DNA from: Bdellovibrionales bacterium
GTDB lineage: Bacteria > Bdellovibrionota_G > JALEGL01 > JAGRMV01
Direction of reading: 5' to 3'
Assembly (NCBI GenBank): GCA_020434365.1
Contig: JAGRAX010000010.1
Span: 1-32,648 of the forward strand
Length of the DNA: 32,648 nt
Shown here one piece after another: positions 1 to 7,677 of this stretch; positions within the stretch are counted from its first letter, which is position 1; every line of letters begins with the position of its first letter. The notes under the pieces were generated by a model, which saw only the letters and a program-made list of their open reading frames with translations, had not been told where the DNA came from and searched no databases. A program made the position numbers and the translations under genes.

Positions 1-1705
1 TATCTATAGCCACACTCAGCGCTGTATTTCCATACCTATCTCTGGTATGAAGATCAGCCCCTATACCAACCAAACGTTTGACCAAATCCAATTGATTTTT
101 TATCGCAGCCCAAAGCAAAACTGTCCCATTCTCATGGCTATAAATGTGTATGTCCGCGTTCCGGTCTAAGAGATATTTTACAACTTCAAAATTTCCTGCT
201 TTCGCAGCCAACAACAACGATGAACTATTGGAAGTATCTACAGCATCAATTTGAGCACCACGATCAATCAAAAATTGTATGAGTTCAAGATTTCCTCCAT
301 AACCAGCTTTCATTAAAACCGTACTTCCGTACTTATTTACTTCTTTGAGACTTGCACCGCGATCAATCAAAAATGTCGCAATTGAATAATTCCCAATCAG
401 TGCAGCCATCATAAGCGAGGTATTGCCTAATTTATCTTTCGCAAGGAGGTCAGGGCCTCTTTCGATCAAAAAATCAAATAATTCAATGTTACGCCTAAGA
501 ATTGCCAAATGCAATATGCTACGACCTCCAAAATCGACTGCATCTAAACCCGCTCCATGCTCAATCAAAAATGTAGCAATCTCTGCATCAGACCCATCAG
601 TCCAAATGAGAGCACTTTCATTGTCAGTGGTTCTATCGTCTACATTTGCGCCATATTCTACCAACAGCTTCACAAGATCTAGATTGCCAGTGGAAGCTGC
701 GAGCATAAGTGCGGTTACGTCTTCGTCTGCCTTGATGTTGACTTTTGCATCATATTTCTCCAACAAATACCTTGTCATATTTATGTTTTCCACTTGAGAA
801 ATGTACATAAGAGTACTACGTCCATGTTCATCCTGGTGATCTACATCCGCTTTGTGTTCCAGTAAGAGTTTTACAATTTTAAAATGGTGATTTTTTGCTG
901 CGTTTGTCAAGGCAGATGCCATACCTTGATGCTCTGAATTTACTTGTGCTCCATGCTCAATCAAAAGCTTAACGGTATCCAACCTTCCTGTAGCCGCAGC
1001 ATAAGCAATTGCAGCTAAGCCATACTGATTGACCTGGTTGACATCAATGCCCAACTCCAAAAGATATCTAACGAGTTTTACGCCTCCTTGCATTGACGCT
1101 AGAATCAATAAAGTATTTAAATACTCATCGGTGACATGAGGATCTTTAACTTTGTCTAGAAAAAACATTGTCAAATCAAGATTTCCCGACCGAGTTGCGA
1201 CAAACAATGCTTGGTCTATAGTTTCGGCTGTTATCTTTGGCTTTGCACCGCTATCCAACAAGAATTGTACTATTTTTTCATGACCTTTTCTCGCCGCTGT
1301 TTCCAAAGCAGTCCATCCAATTTTACTATAGAATTCAATGTCAATCTTCCCCGTTTTTATAATTTTTTTGAGAGCTTCATAGTCCCCCTCATAGGAATAT
1401 CTGAAAAGATCCACGTACATCTTCATACGCTTATCAATTGCTTTTTCTACAGTACTAAATGTTGGATGAACTTTTTTTAAAGATGACTCTCCAATCTCAT
1501 GTAGCATATTGTAACATTGGAGGTATCTATAATTCTCATCAACATAGATTTCTCCTTCATCTAAAAGTTGGCCCATCACCTTTGCGCATAGTTTCATCGA
1601 ATACGCATCGGGCCTATTGTATGTAAAGTCCTCCATGTCCTGCGAAACCACGTATCCTGAAAAAAGGAAATACAGAGCCAACAACACAAGGATATATTTT
1701 TTCAT
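1..1705 (-). CDS. Secreted ankyrin-repeat protein, C-terminus cut by window edge
   Basis: The frame is open from an ATG at 1705 to the window edge without a stop, giving 568 residues of a longer protein. Residues 1-21 form a signal peptide (lysines, hydrophobic core, VVSQ end). A two-cysteine domain follows (C40 and C64, 23 residues between), then an RM-x2-Y helix near residue 95, then about 13 ankyrin repeats with typical G-x-T-x-L-x-x-A and VK-x-LL-x-x-GA patterns. It is the last and largest visible member of a seven-gene paralogous array and starts 5 nt after the stop of the preceding gene, so it is probably co-transcribed. Ankyrin repeats bind proteins; the signal peptide places this one in the periplasm or outside. 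No enzymatic domain is visible, and its partner is unknown. The missing end could carry another domain. Confidence 0.9.
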   Translation of the reverse strand, partial: MKKYILVLLALYFLFSGYVVSQDMEDFTYNRPDAYSMKLCAKVMGQLLDEGEIYVDENYRYLQCYNMLHEIGESSLKKVHPTFSTVEKAIDKRMKMYVDLFRYSYEGDYEALKKIIKTGKIDIEFYSKIGWTALETAARKGHEKIVQFLLDSGAKPKITAETIDQALFVATRSGNLDLTMFFLDKVKDPHVTDEYLNTLLILASMQGGVKLVRYLLELGIDVNQVNQYGLAAIAYAAATGRLDTVKLLIEHGAQVNSEHQGMASALTNAAKNHHFKIVKLLLEHKADVDHQDEHGRSTLMYISQVENINMTRYLLEKYDAKVNIKADEDVTALMLAASTGNLDLVKLLVEYGANVDDRTTDNESALIWTDGSDAEIATFLIEHGAGLDAVDFGGRSILHLAILRRNIELFDFLIERGPDLLAKDKLGNTSLMMAALIGNYSIATFLIDRGASLKEVNKYGSTVLMKAGYGGNLELIQFLIDRGAQIDAVDTSNSSSLLLAAKAGNFEVVKYLLDRNADIHIYSHENGTVLLWAAIKNQLDLVKRLVGIGADLHTRDRYGNTALSVAID

Positions 1706-1710
1706 CAGTT

Positions 1711-2676
1711 TCATTTCTTTTTATCTAAGGATCTAAGATATTCTACAATATGATCATACCTCATATGATCTGCATAAAACTCAGCAGTGTTACCACTCAA
1801 ATCTTTTAAAAAAAACCAAGCTCCTTGCTCCACTAAAAATTTTACAACTTCTAATTCTCCTGATCTGACAGCAAACATCAGTACTGTAGTATGTTCAAGG
1901 TCTCTATCATTCGCTTTTGAACCTTTTTGAATTAAAAACTTTACGAGATCCAAGCTTCCTGTTCTAGCAACTTTCATCAATAACGTTCTTTGCATATGAT
2001 CTCTAGATTGAAAATCTTCAATTTGATAAATCATCGGAGTAATTGTGTTAATATACTTCTGCCTTGCAGAAGATTTTACATATTCTACAGCATCTAAGAG
2101 TTGATCGAGATGAAAGAAATTATTTTTAATCAGATAATCTACTACATCAAAATATCCATTTTCAATGGCTTTGGTCAAAACTGTTTCTTGATTGACACTT
2201 GTAAATGCAACATCAAATCCGTTTTTAGTTAGAAACTTAACAACCTCAAGGCGTCCATTCTTTGCGGCATTCATTAAGGCCGTTTCACCTTCTTTATCTA
2301 CCAAGTCTGGAATGATTTGTTCGGTCTTCACAAGGTATTTAATTTTTTTTAAATCTCCGGAAAGGCATAGTATAAAAAAATCTTCATAAATCCTCATTCT
2401 TTCACGAATCATTGTCTCTTGTTGATCCAAATTCAATACCAGGGAATCGGAAGATTTATATTTTGAAAGAAACTGTATGCATTTTATATACTGCTGATTT
2501 TCGAGAAGAGATATTTTACCTTGGTTTGATAATTGCCTTGCAGCTGTAGTACAGAGATTCATATCATAGGAGTTTGGAGATTTTGATGAAAAGTCTTGTC
2601 CTAAAGCGATATTGAAAACCCCAATTTTTAAAATAAGAATCAAAAAGAATGTTTTATATTTTATATATTCTCCCAC
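1711..2676 (-). CDS. Secreted ankyrin-repeat protein (321 aa)
   Basis: This is a short member of the array. The start is a GTG at 2676, one base after the previous stop, with AAAGGA five bases upstream; the next in-frame ATG would remove the signal peptide. Residues 1-26 are the hydrophobic export signal ending ALGQ. C42 and C66 are the conserved cysteine pair, and ERMRIYEDFF near residue 95 is the conserved helix. About four or five ankyrin repeats follow, with a degenerate stretch in the middle (about residues 190-225, rich in Y, K and I) where one or two repeats have lost the consensus. The gene is translationally close to its neighbours on both sides (1 nt and 5 nt gaps). The binding partner is unknown. 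The family assignment is firm and the cellular role is open. Confidence 0.88.
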   Translation of the reverse strand: MGEYIKYKTFFLILILKIGVFNIALGQDFSSKSPNSYDMNLCTTAARQLSNQGKISLLENQQYIKCIQFLSKYKSSDSLVLNLDQQETMIRERMRIYEDFFILCLSGDLKKIKYLVKTEQIIPDLVDKEGETALMNAAKNGRLEVVKFLTKNGFDVAFTSVNQETVLTKAIENGYFDVVDYLIKNNFFHLDQLLDAVEYVKSSARQKYINTITPMIYQIEDFQSRDHMQRTLLMKVARTGSLDLVKFLIQKGSKANDRDLEHTTVLMFAVRSGELEVVKFLVEQGAWFFLKDLSGNTAEFYADHMRYDHIVEYLRSLDKKK

Positions 2677-2677
2677 C

Positions 2678-3853
2678 TTAGTCCTTTATTCCATGCATTC
2701 TTAAAGCACGAATGATTTCTTCCCTGTTGTATTTAAAAGCCAACTTTAAAGCAGTATCTCCATTTTTATTCACTACAGAAAAGTCTGCTCCTTTCTCTAC
2801 TAAAAATTTTACAATCTCTACGCTGCCTTCTCGAGTCATCCTGTCCCTGCTTCTTTTCTTTTCAAACCAATCCGCGCTGCTTTCTATTAAAGTTTCTAAC
2901 CCAAACATTAAATCATCGCATATTGCCCACATCAGTGCTGTTCTGTGAAAGTCATCTGTGGCGTCAATATCGACGCCTTGATTTATAACAAATTTGACTA
3001 GATCTATATTTTCGCTTCGTACGGCCATCATAAGAAGTGTCCGATCCAAATCATCATATTGAGTAATATCTGCCCCAGAATCAATCAATAGTTTTACAAC
3101 TTCTAGATTGCCCATATAAGCCGCATTCAATAAAGCCGTTTGACCCCCAAGGGCATCATTGTAATTGACTTGTGCTCCGTGTTTGATCAGGTATCTAACA
3201 ATACCTACATTTCCATTCTCAGCAGCACGAGTTAGCGCAACTGGAATCCCCATATCGGTATTGGGCTTTGCGCCTCTTTTGATCAGAAGTTTTACAAGTT
3301 CTAGACTATCGTTTTCTACAGCATAAGGTAAGGCGATGCTTGCATCGTTTTTAGTCATTATAGCGCCATGTTTGAGTGAAAATTTCACGATTTCAAAATG
3401 GCCCGCCTCCAACGCAGTATATAAGACATCTTGAATACTTCTCTTTTTTCCTTCAGTGCTTATTTCATAGTTTTTAAAAAGATTTTTTAGCTCATCAATA
3501 TTTCCATTTTCTGAAAAAGAAGAGAACTTCCTATTAAACTCCATTCTCTGAAAGATAACATCTTCCAATGGACCAAATTCTGGCTCGATATTGTTTTCAT
3601 CCAATTTTTGAATCTTAGAAGCTAATTTGAAGCAAGTAAGATACCGTTCATTGTCTTCAATCGAAATTTCTTCCTCTTCAAAAAGTTGCCTTATAGCCTC
3701 CATACAAAAATCGATTGTAGCTATGTCGGGAGCGCTTTGTTTATAATTATTGAATTGAGCAAAGGCTGTAGGAAAGCAACTTAAAACAGAGCTTAAAATC
3801 ACAAACACCAACAAAAGAAATCTCAACCTACCAATCAAACCCAAACTCTTCAT
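2678..3853 (-). CDS. Secreted ankyrin-repeat protein (391 aa)
   Basis: Start ATG at 3853, four bases after the stop of the gene before it. The signal peptide is residues 1-32 (a long hydrophobic core, cleaved around TAFAQ). The cysteine pair is C50 and C74, followed by FQRMEFNRKF as a divergent form of the RM-x2-Y-x2-F helix. Seven or so ankyrin repeats follow, several of them canonical (for example GQTALLNAAYMGNLEVVKLL). A charged insertion rich in arginine (about residues 315-330, SADWFEKKRSRDRMTREG) interrupts one repeat. The final repeat reads as a normal C-terminal cap, so the protein looks complete. It belongs to the tightly packed four-gene block 1-5120. No catalytic motif is visible; protein binding outside the cytoplasm is inferred from the fold and signal peptide. 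Confidence 0.9.
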   Translation of the reverse strand: MKSLGLIGRLRFLLLVFVILSSVLSCFPTAFAQFNNYKQSAPDIATIDFCMEAIRQLFEEEEISIEDNERYLTCFKLASKIQKLDENNIEPEFGPLEDVIFQRMEFNRKFSSFSENGNIDELKNLFKNYEISTEGKKRSIQDVLYTALEAGHFEIVKFSLKHGAIMTKNDASIALPYAVENDSLELVKLLIKRGAKPNTDMGIPVALTRAAENGNVGIVRYLIKHGAQVNYNDALGGQTALLNAAYMGNLEVVKLLIDSGADITQYDDLDRTLLMMAVRSENIDLVKFVINQGVDIDATDDFHRTALMWAICDDLMFGLETLIESSADWFEKKRSRDRMTREGSVEIVKFLVEKGADFSVVNKNGDTALKLAFKYNREEIIRALRMHGIKD

Positions 3854-3857
3854 AAGA

Positions 3858-5120
3858 TCACTCTAATGCTCCCTTAGAGATCAAAAAATCTATAATCTCT
3901 TGTTGATTGTTATCTCTAGCGGCACGCAGTGGTGTATTACCTTGAGAGTCTCGGCTATTGATATCTGCACCAGCACCGACAAGAAGCTTAACAAGGTCAA
4001 GAGATGCACTATTTGAGGCAACAATCAAAGCATCCTCCCCATATGTACCTTTAGCATTGACGTCCGCTCCTTTCTCAATTAAAAATGTAACAAGATCAAC
4101 TTGGTCTCTGTATGCCGACCAAACTAAGGCTGTATCTCCATTGGCATTTTTTACATTTACATCAACGCCTTTTTTTAGAAGAGATTGCAGGAGATCAATT
4201 TTGGGAAGATTAGAACGCTCTCTTTGAGCGATTCGTACAAACAGTTCGTTTTTATCAATTGCATCCTGCCTAAAGAGGAAACGAATAAAGCCTTTATCTC
4301 CGTAATCTATCGCTACATCCATGACTGCTTCTTGGGCTTTATTGATTGTTGATACTTCGTCATACCCATACGAAGATAGCTTTTCTGACTCTTTTAAAAA
4401 AATTTCCTTTACCATTTCGAAATGCTGTGCCTCGCTCGCCAAAATAAGAGCACGACTTTTTTCATATAGGTCAATTTTGTCTTTCTCTTGTAACAGCAAA
4501 CTCACAATCTCATCAGAGCCTAAGGTAACAGCCAAAATAAAAGCACGACTTTTGTCATGTGGGTCAATTTTGTCTTTCTCTTGTAACAGCAAACTCACAA
4601 TCTCATCAGAGCCTAAGGTAACAGCCAAAATAAAAGCACGACTTTTGTCATGTGGGTCAATTTTGTCTTTCTCTTGTAGCAGCAACTCCACAATCTCATC
4701 AGAGCCTGAGGTAACAGCCAAGATCAGTGGAACTTCGCCTTCTCGATTTTTATAGTGAATATCTATTTTTTTACTACGAAGAAGAGTCTTGACCCTTTCT
4801 TTGTCCCCTTGGGTGCAAGCTTCTATAAATCCCGTATACATTTCCATTCTCTCTAAAATTATGGACTCGAAAAATTCAACGTTAGGGTCTACTACTTCAC
4901 CTGCCTTTTGAATTTTGGATACGAGTTTATAACATGTTAAATAGTGTAGCCTCTCTTCAATGGAAATTTCGCCTTCGTTCAAAAGCTGATTGGCCGCTTT
5001 TAGACATAATTTCATATCGTATGGATCCGGAGCATTTGAGGTAAACTCCTCAGCATTGGCTAAGCATCGCAAAACCAAACATAGGACAAATGTTGTAGAA
5101 AGTATTTTTGCTCTCATCAT
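3858..5120 (-). CDS. Secreted ankyrin-repeat protein with a recent internal repeat expansion (420 aa)
   Basis: This is the first gene of the four-gene block 1-5120. Two adjacent ATGs (5120 and 5117) could start it; AGAGG lies 2 nt before the first and 5 nt before the second, so 5117 is the more likely start. Residues 1-23 are a signal peptide ending LANA. The cysteine pair is C39 and C63, followed by LERMEMYTGF. The middle carries three nearly identical 31-residue units encoded by 93-bp DNA repeats (annotated separately), shorter than the usual 33-residue ankyrin repeat. Canonical ankyrin repeats occupy the last 130 residues. The near identity of the units at DNA level shows recent duplication, so repeat number may differ between strains. 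Function is unknown beyond likely extracytoplasmic protein binding. Confidence 0.9.
   Translation of the reverse strand: MMRAKILSTTFVLCLVLRCLANAEEFTSNAPDPYDMKLCLKAANQLLNEGEISIEERLHYLTCYKLVSKIQKAGEVVDPNVEFFESIILERMEMYTGFIEACTQGDKERVKTLLRSKKIDIHYKNREGEVPLILAVTSGSDEIVELLLQEKDKIDPHDKSRAFILAVTLGSDEIVSLLLQEKDKIDPHDKSRAFILAVTLGSDEIVSLLLQEKDKIDLYEKSRALILASEAQHFEMVKEIFLKESEKLSSYGYDEVSTINKAQEAVMDVAIDYGDKGFIRFLFRQDAIDKNELFVRIAQRERSNLPKIDLLQSLLKKGVDVNVKNANGDTALVWSAYRDQVDLVTFLIEKGADVNAKGTYGEDALIVASNSASLDLVKLLVGAGADINSRDSQGNTPLRAARDNNQQEIIDFLISKGALE
4441..4719 (-). repeat. Three 93-bp tandem repeats inside an ankyrin gene
   Basis: Units begin at 4441, 4534 and 4627, each exactly 93 bp (31 codons), so copy-number change keeps the frame. 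The units at 4534 and 4627 differ at only a handful of bases, and the unit at 4441 differs at a few more. The following sequence from 4720 begins a more diverged unit. The repeat encodes an ankyrin-like unit containing LAVTLGSDEIVSLLLQEKDK. Confidence 0.95.
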
Positions 5121-5163
5121 GGCCTCTTTTGTTAATACATTAGGGGCTTTAGGGGCTACCCAT

Positions 5164-5200
5164 AAAAAAGTGCCTGGCTCGTCATGACATGCCAGAGCCA
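5164..5200 (-). terminator. Possible terminator hairpin between ankyrin blocks
   Basis: On the minus strand TGGCTC (5200-5195) pairs with GAGCCA (5180-5175) around a 14-nt loop, and six T residues lie at 5169-5164. Five bases separate stem and T-run, which is not ideal. The segment GCCAGGCAC followed by Ts resembles part of the 54-bp repeats at 23911 and 24944. Confidence 0.35.
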
Positions 5201-5260
5201 GTAGAACCTCCCCCTTCTCTTGAGAATTTATATCACCACCGAGGGCCTAAACACAAGATT

Positions 5261-5280
5261 AAAATAGCGCTTAGCGTTAT
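5261..5280 (-). terminator. Possible terminator just after the second ankyrin block
   Basis: Fifteen bases past the stop at 5295, the minus strand reads ATAACGCTAAGCGCTAT followed directly by TTT. It can fold as CGC-TAA-GCG with a flanking ATA/TAT pair and one mismatch. The stem is weak, but the position and T-run fit an intrinsic terminator. The rest of the 174-base gap 5121-5294 holds the hairpin at 5164-5200 and presumably the promoter of the gene at 5120; I see no convincing -35/-10 pair. Confidence 0.35.
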
Positions 5281-5294
5281 ATAAGCGGCTCTAC

Positions 5295-6062
5295 TTAAGA
5301 CCCGGTAGACCCATGATCTAGAAGAATCTGCATTATGATTTCATGGTCCATTCTTCGGGCCCATCGATAGGGACTCATTCCCTCATGATCTCTGGCATTG
5401 ACATCGGCGCCATGGGCAATCAAAAACTCAACCATTTCAGTGTTTTGCTTCTTAATCGCATAGATGAGAGGGGTCCAACCTATATCGTCCGATAGGTTCA
5501 GTTCGGCGCCATACTCAACCAGGATTTTCACAATTTCAAGATTGTCACTGTCTGCCCCAAAAATGAGCACGGTTCTCTCTGACTTGCTTCGGCCTTCTAG
5601 ACTGGCCCCCATACCTAAAAGATATTTCACAATTTTTAGCCATCGGTACTGCGCCGACAACATCAAGGCGGTTCGATATTCTGAATCTATGAGCTCTAGC
5701 TCTGCTCGACCGCCTCTCAGAAGCTTCTTCATGGTTTTCAAATCTCCCACACGGGAGGACTTTAGAAATTTATAATAGTCATCCATAAGACTCGAGACAA
5801 GCTGTTCTTTTCTGCCTAACGTAGGGGTCTGAGACACATGGGTATGTCTGTTTTGAATTTTTTGAACGAGTCGAAAGCAAAACAGATACTCCATGCCTTC
5901 TTCTATGAAATTCTCATCTTGCTCTGAAAGCTTCCCTACCGCTGTCAAACATCTCTTGATTCGATGAACTTCAGGACTTTCCGATTGATAGTCAACTTGG
6001 GCCTGTGCAGATATGACCATACTCAAGAGCACAGGCAGAAATAAAAGAAATTTCATTGCCAT
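5295..6062 (-). CDS. Secreted ankyrin-repeat protein (255 aa)
   Basis: The frame can be extended to 6131, but that would overlap the upstream gene and precede the signal peptide with a polar tail. The ATG at 6062 gives MAMKFLLFLP, a clear export signal ending SAQAQ, and has AGGA nine bases upstream. The cysteine pair is C38 and C62. The usual RM-x2-Y helix is here LMDDYYKF, so the arginine is lost. About four ankyrin repeats follow, ending with a cap that runs to the stop. It starts 19 nt after the stop of the 6082-6867 gene, and the two proteins are close relatives in length and sequence (both contain ADI/ADV repeats and an SPY-x-WA motif near the end), which suggests a recent tandem duplication. 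Partner and role are unknown. Confidence 0.88.
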   Translation of the reverse strand: MAMKFLLFLPVLLSMVISAQAQVDYQSESPEVHRIKRCLTAVGKLSEQDENFIEEGMEYLFCFRLVQKIQNRHTHVSQTPTLGRKEQLVSSLMDDYYKFLKSSRVGDLKTMKKLLRGGRAELELIDSEYRTALMLSAQYRWLKIVKYLLGMGASLEGRSKSERTVLIFGADSDNLEIVKILVEYGAELNLSDDIGWTPLIYAIKKQNTEMVEFLIAHGADVNARDHEGMSPYRWARRMDHEIIMQILLDHGSTGS

Positions 6063-6081
6063 AGCATCGAATCCTAGACTT

Positions 6082-6867
6082 TTATTGTCCCGTAGCACCA
6101 TTCTTGACCAGAATATCCGCAATCTCTTCAAGATACTCTTTCATCGCCCAAGCATAGGGACTCACGCCGTAGTGATCTTTGATATATATATCAGCGCCTC
6201 TGGCTACTAAAAAACTGACCATCTCCACACTGGGATTTTCGTTCTTGATTGCCCATATCAAAGGAGTCCATCCACTTTCATCTTGCGCATTGATATCTGC
6301 GCCTAGATCTAGAAAAGCTCTAACAACTTCTTTATTATTGCTCTGAACGCCCCACATCAAAACAGTTTGTCCATGCTCACCCACAGCATGGATATCAGCA
6401 CCTTGTTTCAAAAGATATTTTACCACGGCGAAACGATCGTACCACGCAGCAAGCATCAATGGTGTTTGTTCGTAAGAGTTTGTAAGTTCTATCTTTGCAT
6501 GACCTTTTTTCAAGAGCTTTTTTACCGTCAACAGGTTGCCTCTTTGACAGGCATAAAGAAAATTTTTGTAGTCTTCCATGCGATTCCAAATGATTTGTTC
6601 TTTCTCTGTAAAATCAATCGAATCAGATTCATTGACCTCTGCTTTTTCTTTGCTTTGAATTTTTTTCACAAACTGAAGGCAAAATAGATAGTGCTGATTT
6701 TCGTCTATGACAACCGAGGTCTGTTCTGAAAGTTGGCCTAAGGCTGTAGTACAGAGTTTCATTCGATAAGGATCAGGAGTGGTCTCCTGATGAAAGTTAT
6801 GTTGGGCGCAAGCAGAGCCACTCTGTAGAAAAAGTAGGGTTGCAAAAATGAAAAAGACAGTTTTCAT
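6082..6867 (-). CDS. Secreted ankyrin-repeat protein (261 aa)
   Basis: Start ATG at 6867, 15 nt after the stop of the von Willebrand A gene. Residues 1-21 are a signal peptide (KTVFFIFATLLFLQ core, cleaved near ACAQ). The cysteine in ACAQ lacks a leucine at -3, so a lipoprotein is not well supported. C39 and C63 form the conserved pair, WNRMEDYKNF is the conserved helix, and about four canonical ankyrin repeats follow (PLMLAAWYDRFAVVKYLL, VLMWGVQSNNKEVVRAFL, PLIWAIKNENPSVEMVSFL). It is most similar to the next gene downstream. It shares a transcription unit with the von Willebrand A gene, which makes a physical link between the two plausible but unproven. Confidence 0.9.
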   Translation of the reverse strand: MKTVFFIFATLLFLQSGSACAQHNFHQETTPDPYRMKLCTTALGQLSEQTSVVIDENQHYLFCLQFVKKIQSKEKAEVNESDSIDFTEKEQIIWNRMEDYKNFLYACQRGNLLTVKKLLKKGHAKIELTNSYEQTPLMLAAWYDRFAVVKYLLKQGADIHAVGEHGQTVLMWGVQSNNKEVVRAFLDLGADINAQDESGWTPLIWAIKNENPSVEMVSFLVARGADIYIKDHYGVSPYAWAMKEYLEEIADILVKNGATGQ

Positions 6868-6882
6868 CAGCGCGTCTTCTCT

Positions 6883-7569
6883 CTACATGCAGATAAATTT
6901 GTTTCTCATAAACTCAGCCAGTTCACTCACCGAAGATGAAAAATAAAATTCTTCACCAAACCTGTTGCCTGAAACTTCTTTCATAAACTTTGTAGAAGCT
7001 GCATCGGCATCATACTTTCCCGTATAATAATGAATGGATATGATATTGAAACCTGTGGCTTTAAGACCTTTGGCAGCAAAAAGTGCACTGCTTACATCTC
7101 CGTCTTCTCCATCAGACATATAAAAGATCATCTTGTAATATTCACTCCGAGGGATGGGATTTGGATCAGCATTGAGCACTTCATTGAAGCCCTGATAGGC
7201 ACTGGTTCCGCCTCCAGAACCAAAATTCAACCCTACAAAGTCTTCTGGATCCTGCGTTAATTTTAGCTCTGTCTTTGCTCCCCCATTGAACAGAACAATT
7301 CCCGCTTGGGCGTCGCCATTATTTGCCAAAATCCCTTGACCTACTTCAGAAACCGCCTGAGATAGATATTGTACTTCCTCGCTCATCGAACCTGAGACGT
7401 CCACGACAAACCAAATGTCTCCCGGGAAGCATTTGGTCCAGTCTATGGGAGCTTGCTGCTCCTCTTGTTGTTCTTCTGTATTTTTATCCTGCACATCCTG
7501 CACATCCTGCGCAAAGACGGCGCTGCCCATAAAAAATATGCTACATATAAGACTACCAAGTATTTTCAT
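6883..7569 (-). CDS. Secreted von Willebrand factor A domain protein
   Basis: The 228-residue product has a signal peptide (1-20, ending VFAQ), then a short acidic glutamine-rich linker with a DVQ-DVQ repeat, then one von Willebrand A domain. The metal-ion-dependent adhesion site is complete: D57, S59 and S61 in DVSGS, T122 in GGTSAY, and D153 in MSDGED. Such domains bind protein ligands through a divalent metal. The mature protein has only two cysteines, C47 just before the domain and C227 two residues from the end, suitably placed for a disulfide that closes the domain. There is no membrane anchor, so the product should be periplasmic or secreted. The ATG at 7569 has GGGGAG upstream. It is the only non-ankyrin gene inside the array, so a ligand or scaffold role with the ankyrin proteins is a reasonable inference. 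Confidence 0.9.
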   Translation of the reverse strand: MKILGSLICSIFFMGSAVFAQDVQDVQDKNTEEQQEEQQAPIDWTKCFPGDIWFVVDVSGSMSEEVQYLSQAVSEVGQGILANNGDAQAGIVLFNGGAKTELKLTQDPEDFVGLNFGSGGGTSAYQGFNEVLNADPNPIPRSEYYKMIFYMSDGEDGDVSSALFAAKGLKATGFNIISIHYYTGKYDADAASTKFMKEVSGNRFGEEFYFSSSVSELAEFMRNKFICM

Positions 7570-7601
7570 GATCTTGCTTCTCCCCTTCTAAAGACTTCTA
7601 C

Positions 7602-7631
7602 TTTATACCACGAAAGAGCTTCCCAGCTCAA
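7602..7631 (-). promoter_or_regulatory. Candidate promoter for the VWA-ankyrin operon
   Basis: The minus strand has TTGAGC (7631-7626) and TATAAA (7607-7602) separated by 18 bases, about 35 bases before the ATG at 7569. The spacer overlaps a small hairpin (GAGCT-GGGA-AGCTC, 7629-7616) followed by TTTC, which could instead be a weak terminator for the gene at 7678-8946. Confidence 0.4.
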
Positions 7632-7677
7632 GGCGCCTTTTTGTTGCTGTTTCCATATCGCAAATTTGATCTTGAAG

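Noticed and set aside
423-797. Plus-strand open frames across the ankyrin genes
   Set aside because: They mirror the minus-strand repeats, lack ribosome binding sites and have no recognisable motifs, while the minus strand reads as continuous ankyrin protein.
4441-4719. CRISPR-like array
   Set aside because: The units are contiguous 93-bp repeats with no spacers and lie inside a coding frame.
6063-6131. Longer start for the 5295 ankyrin gene
   Set aside because: The extension overlaps the upstream gene and puts a polar stretch before the signal peptide.
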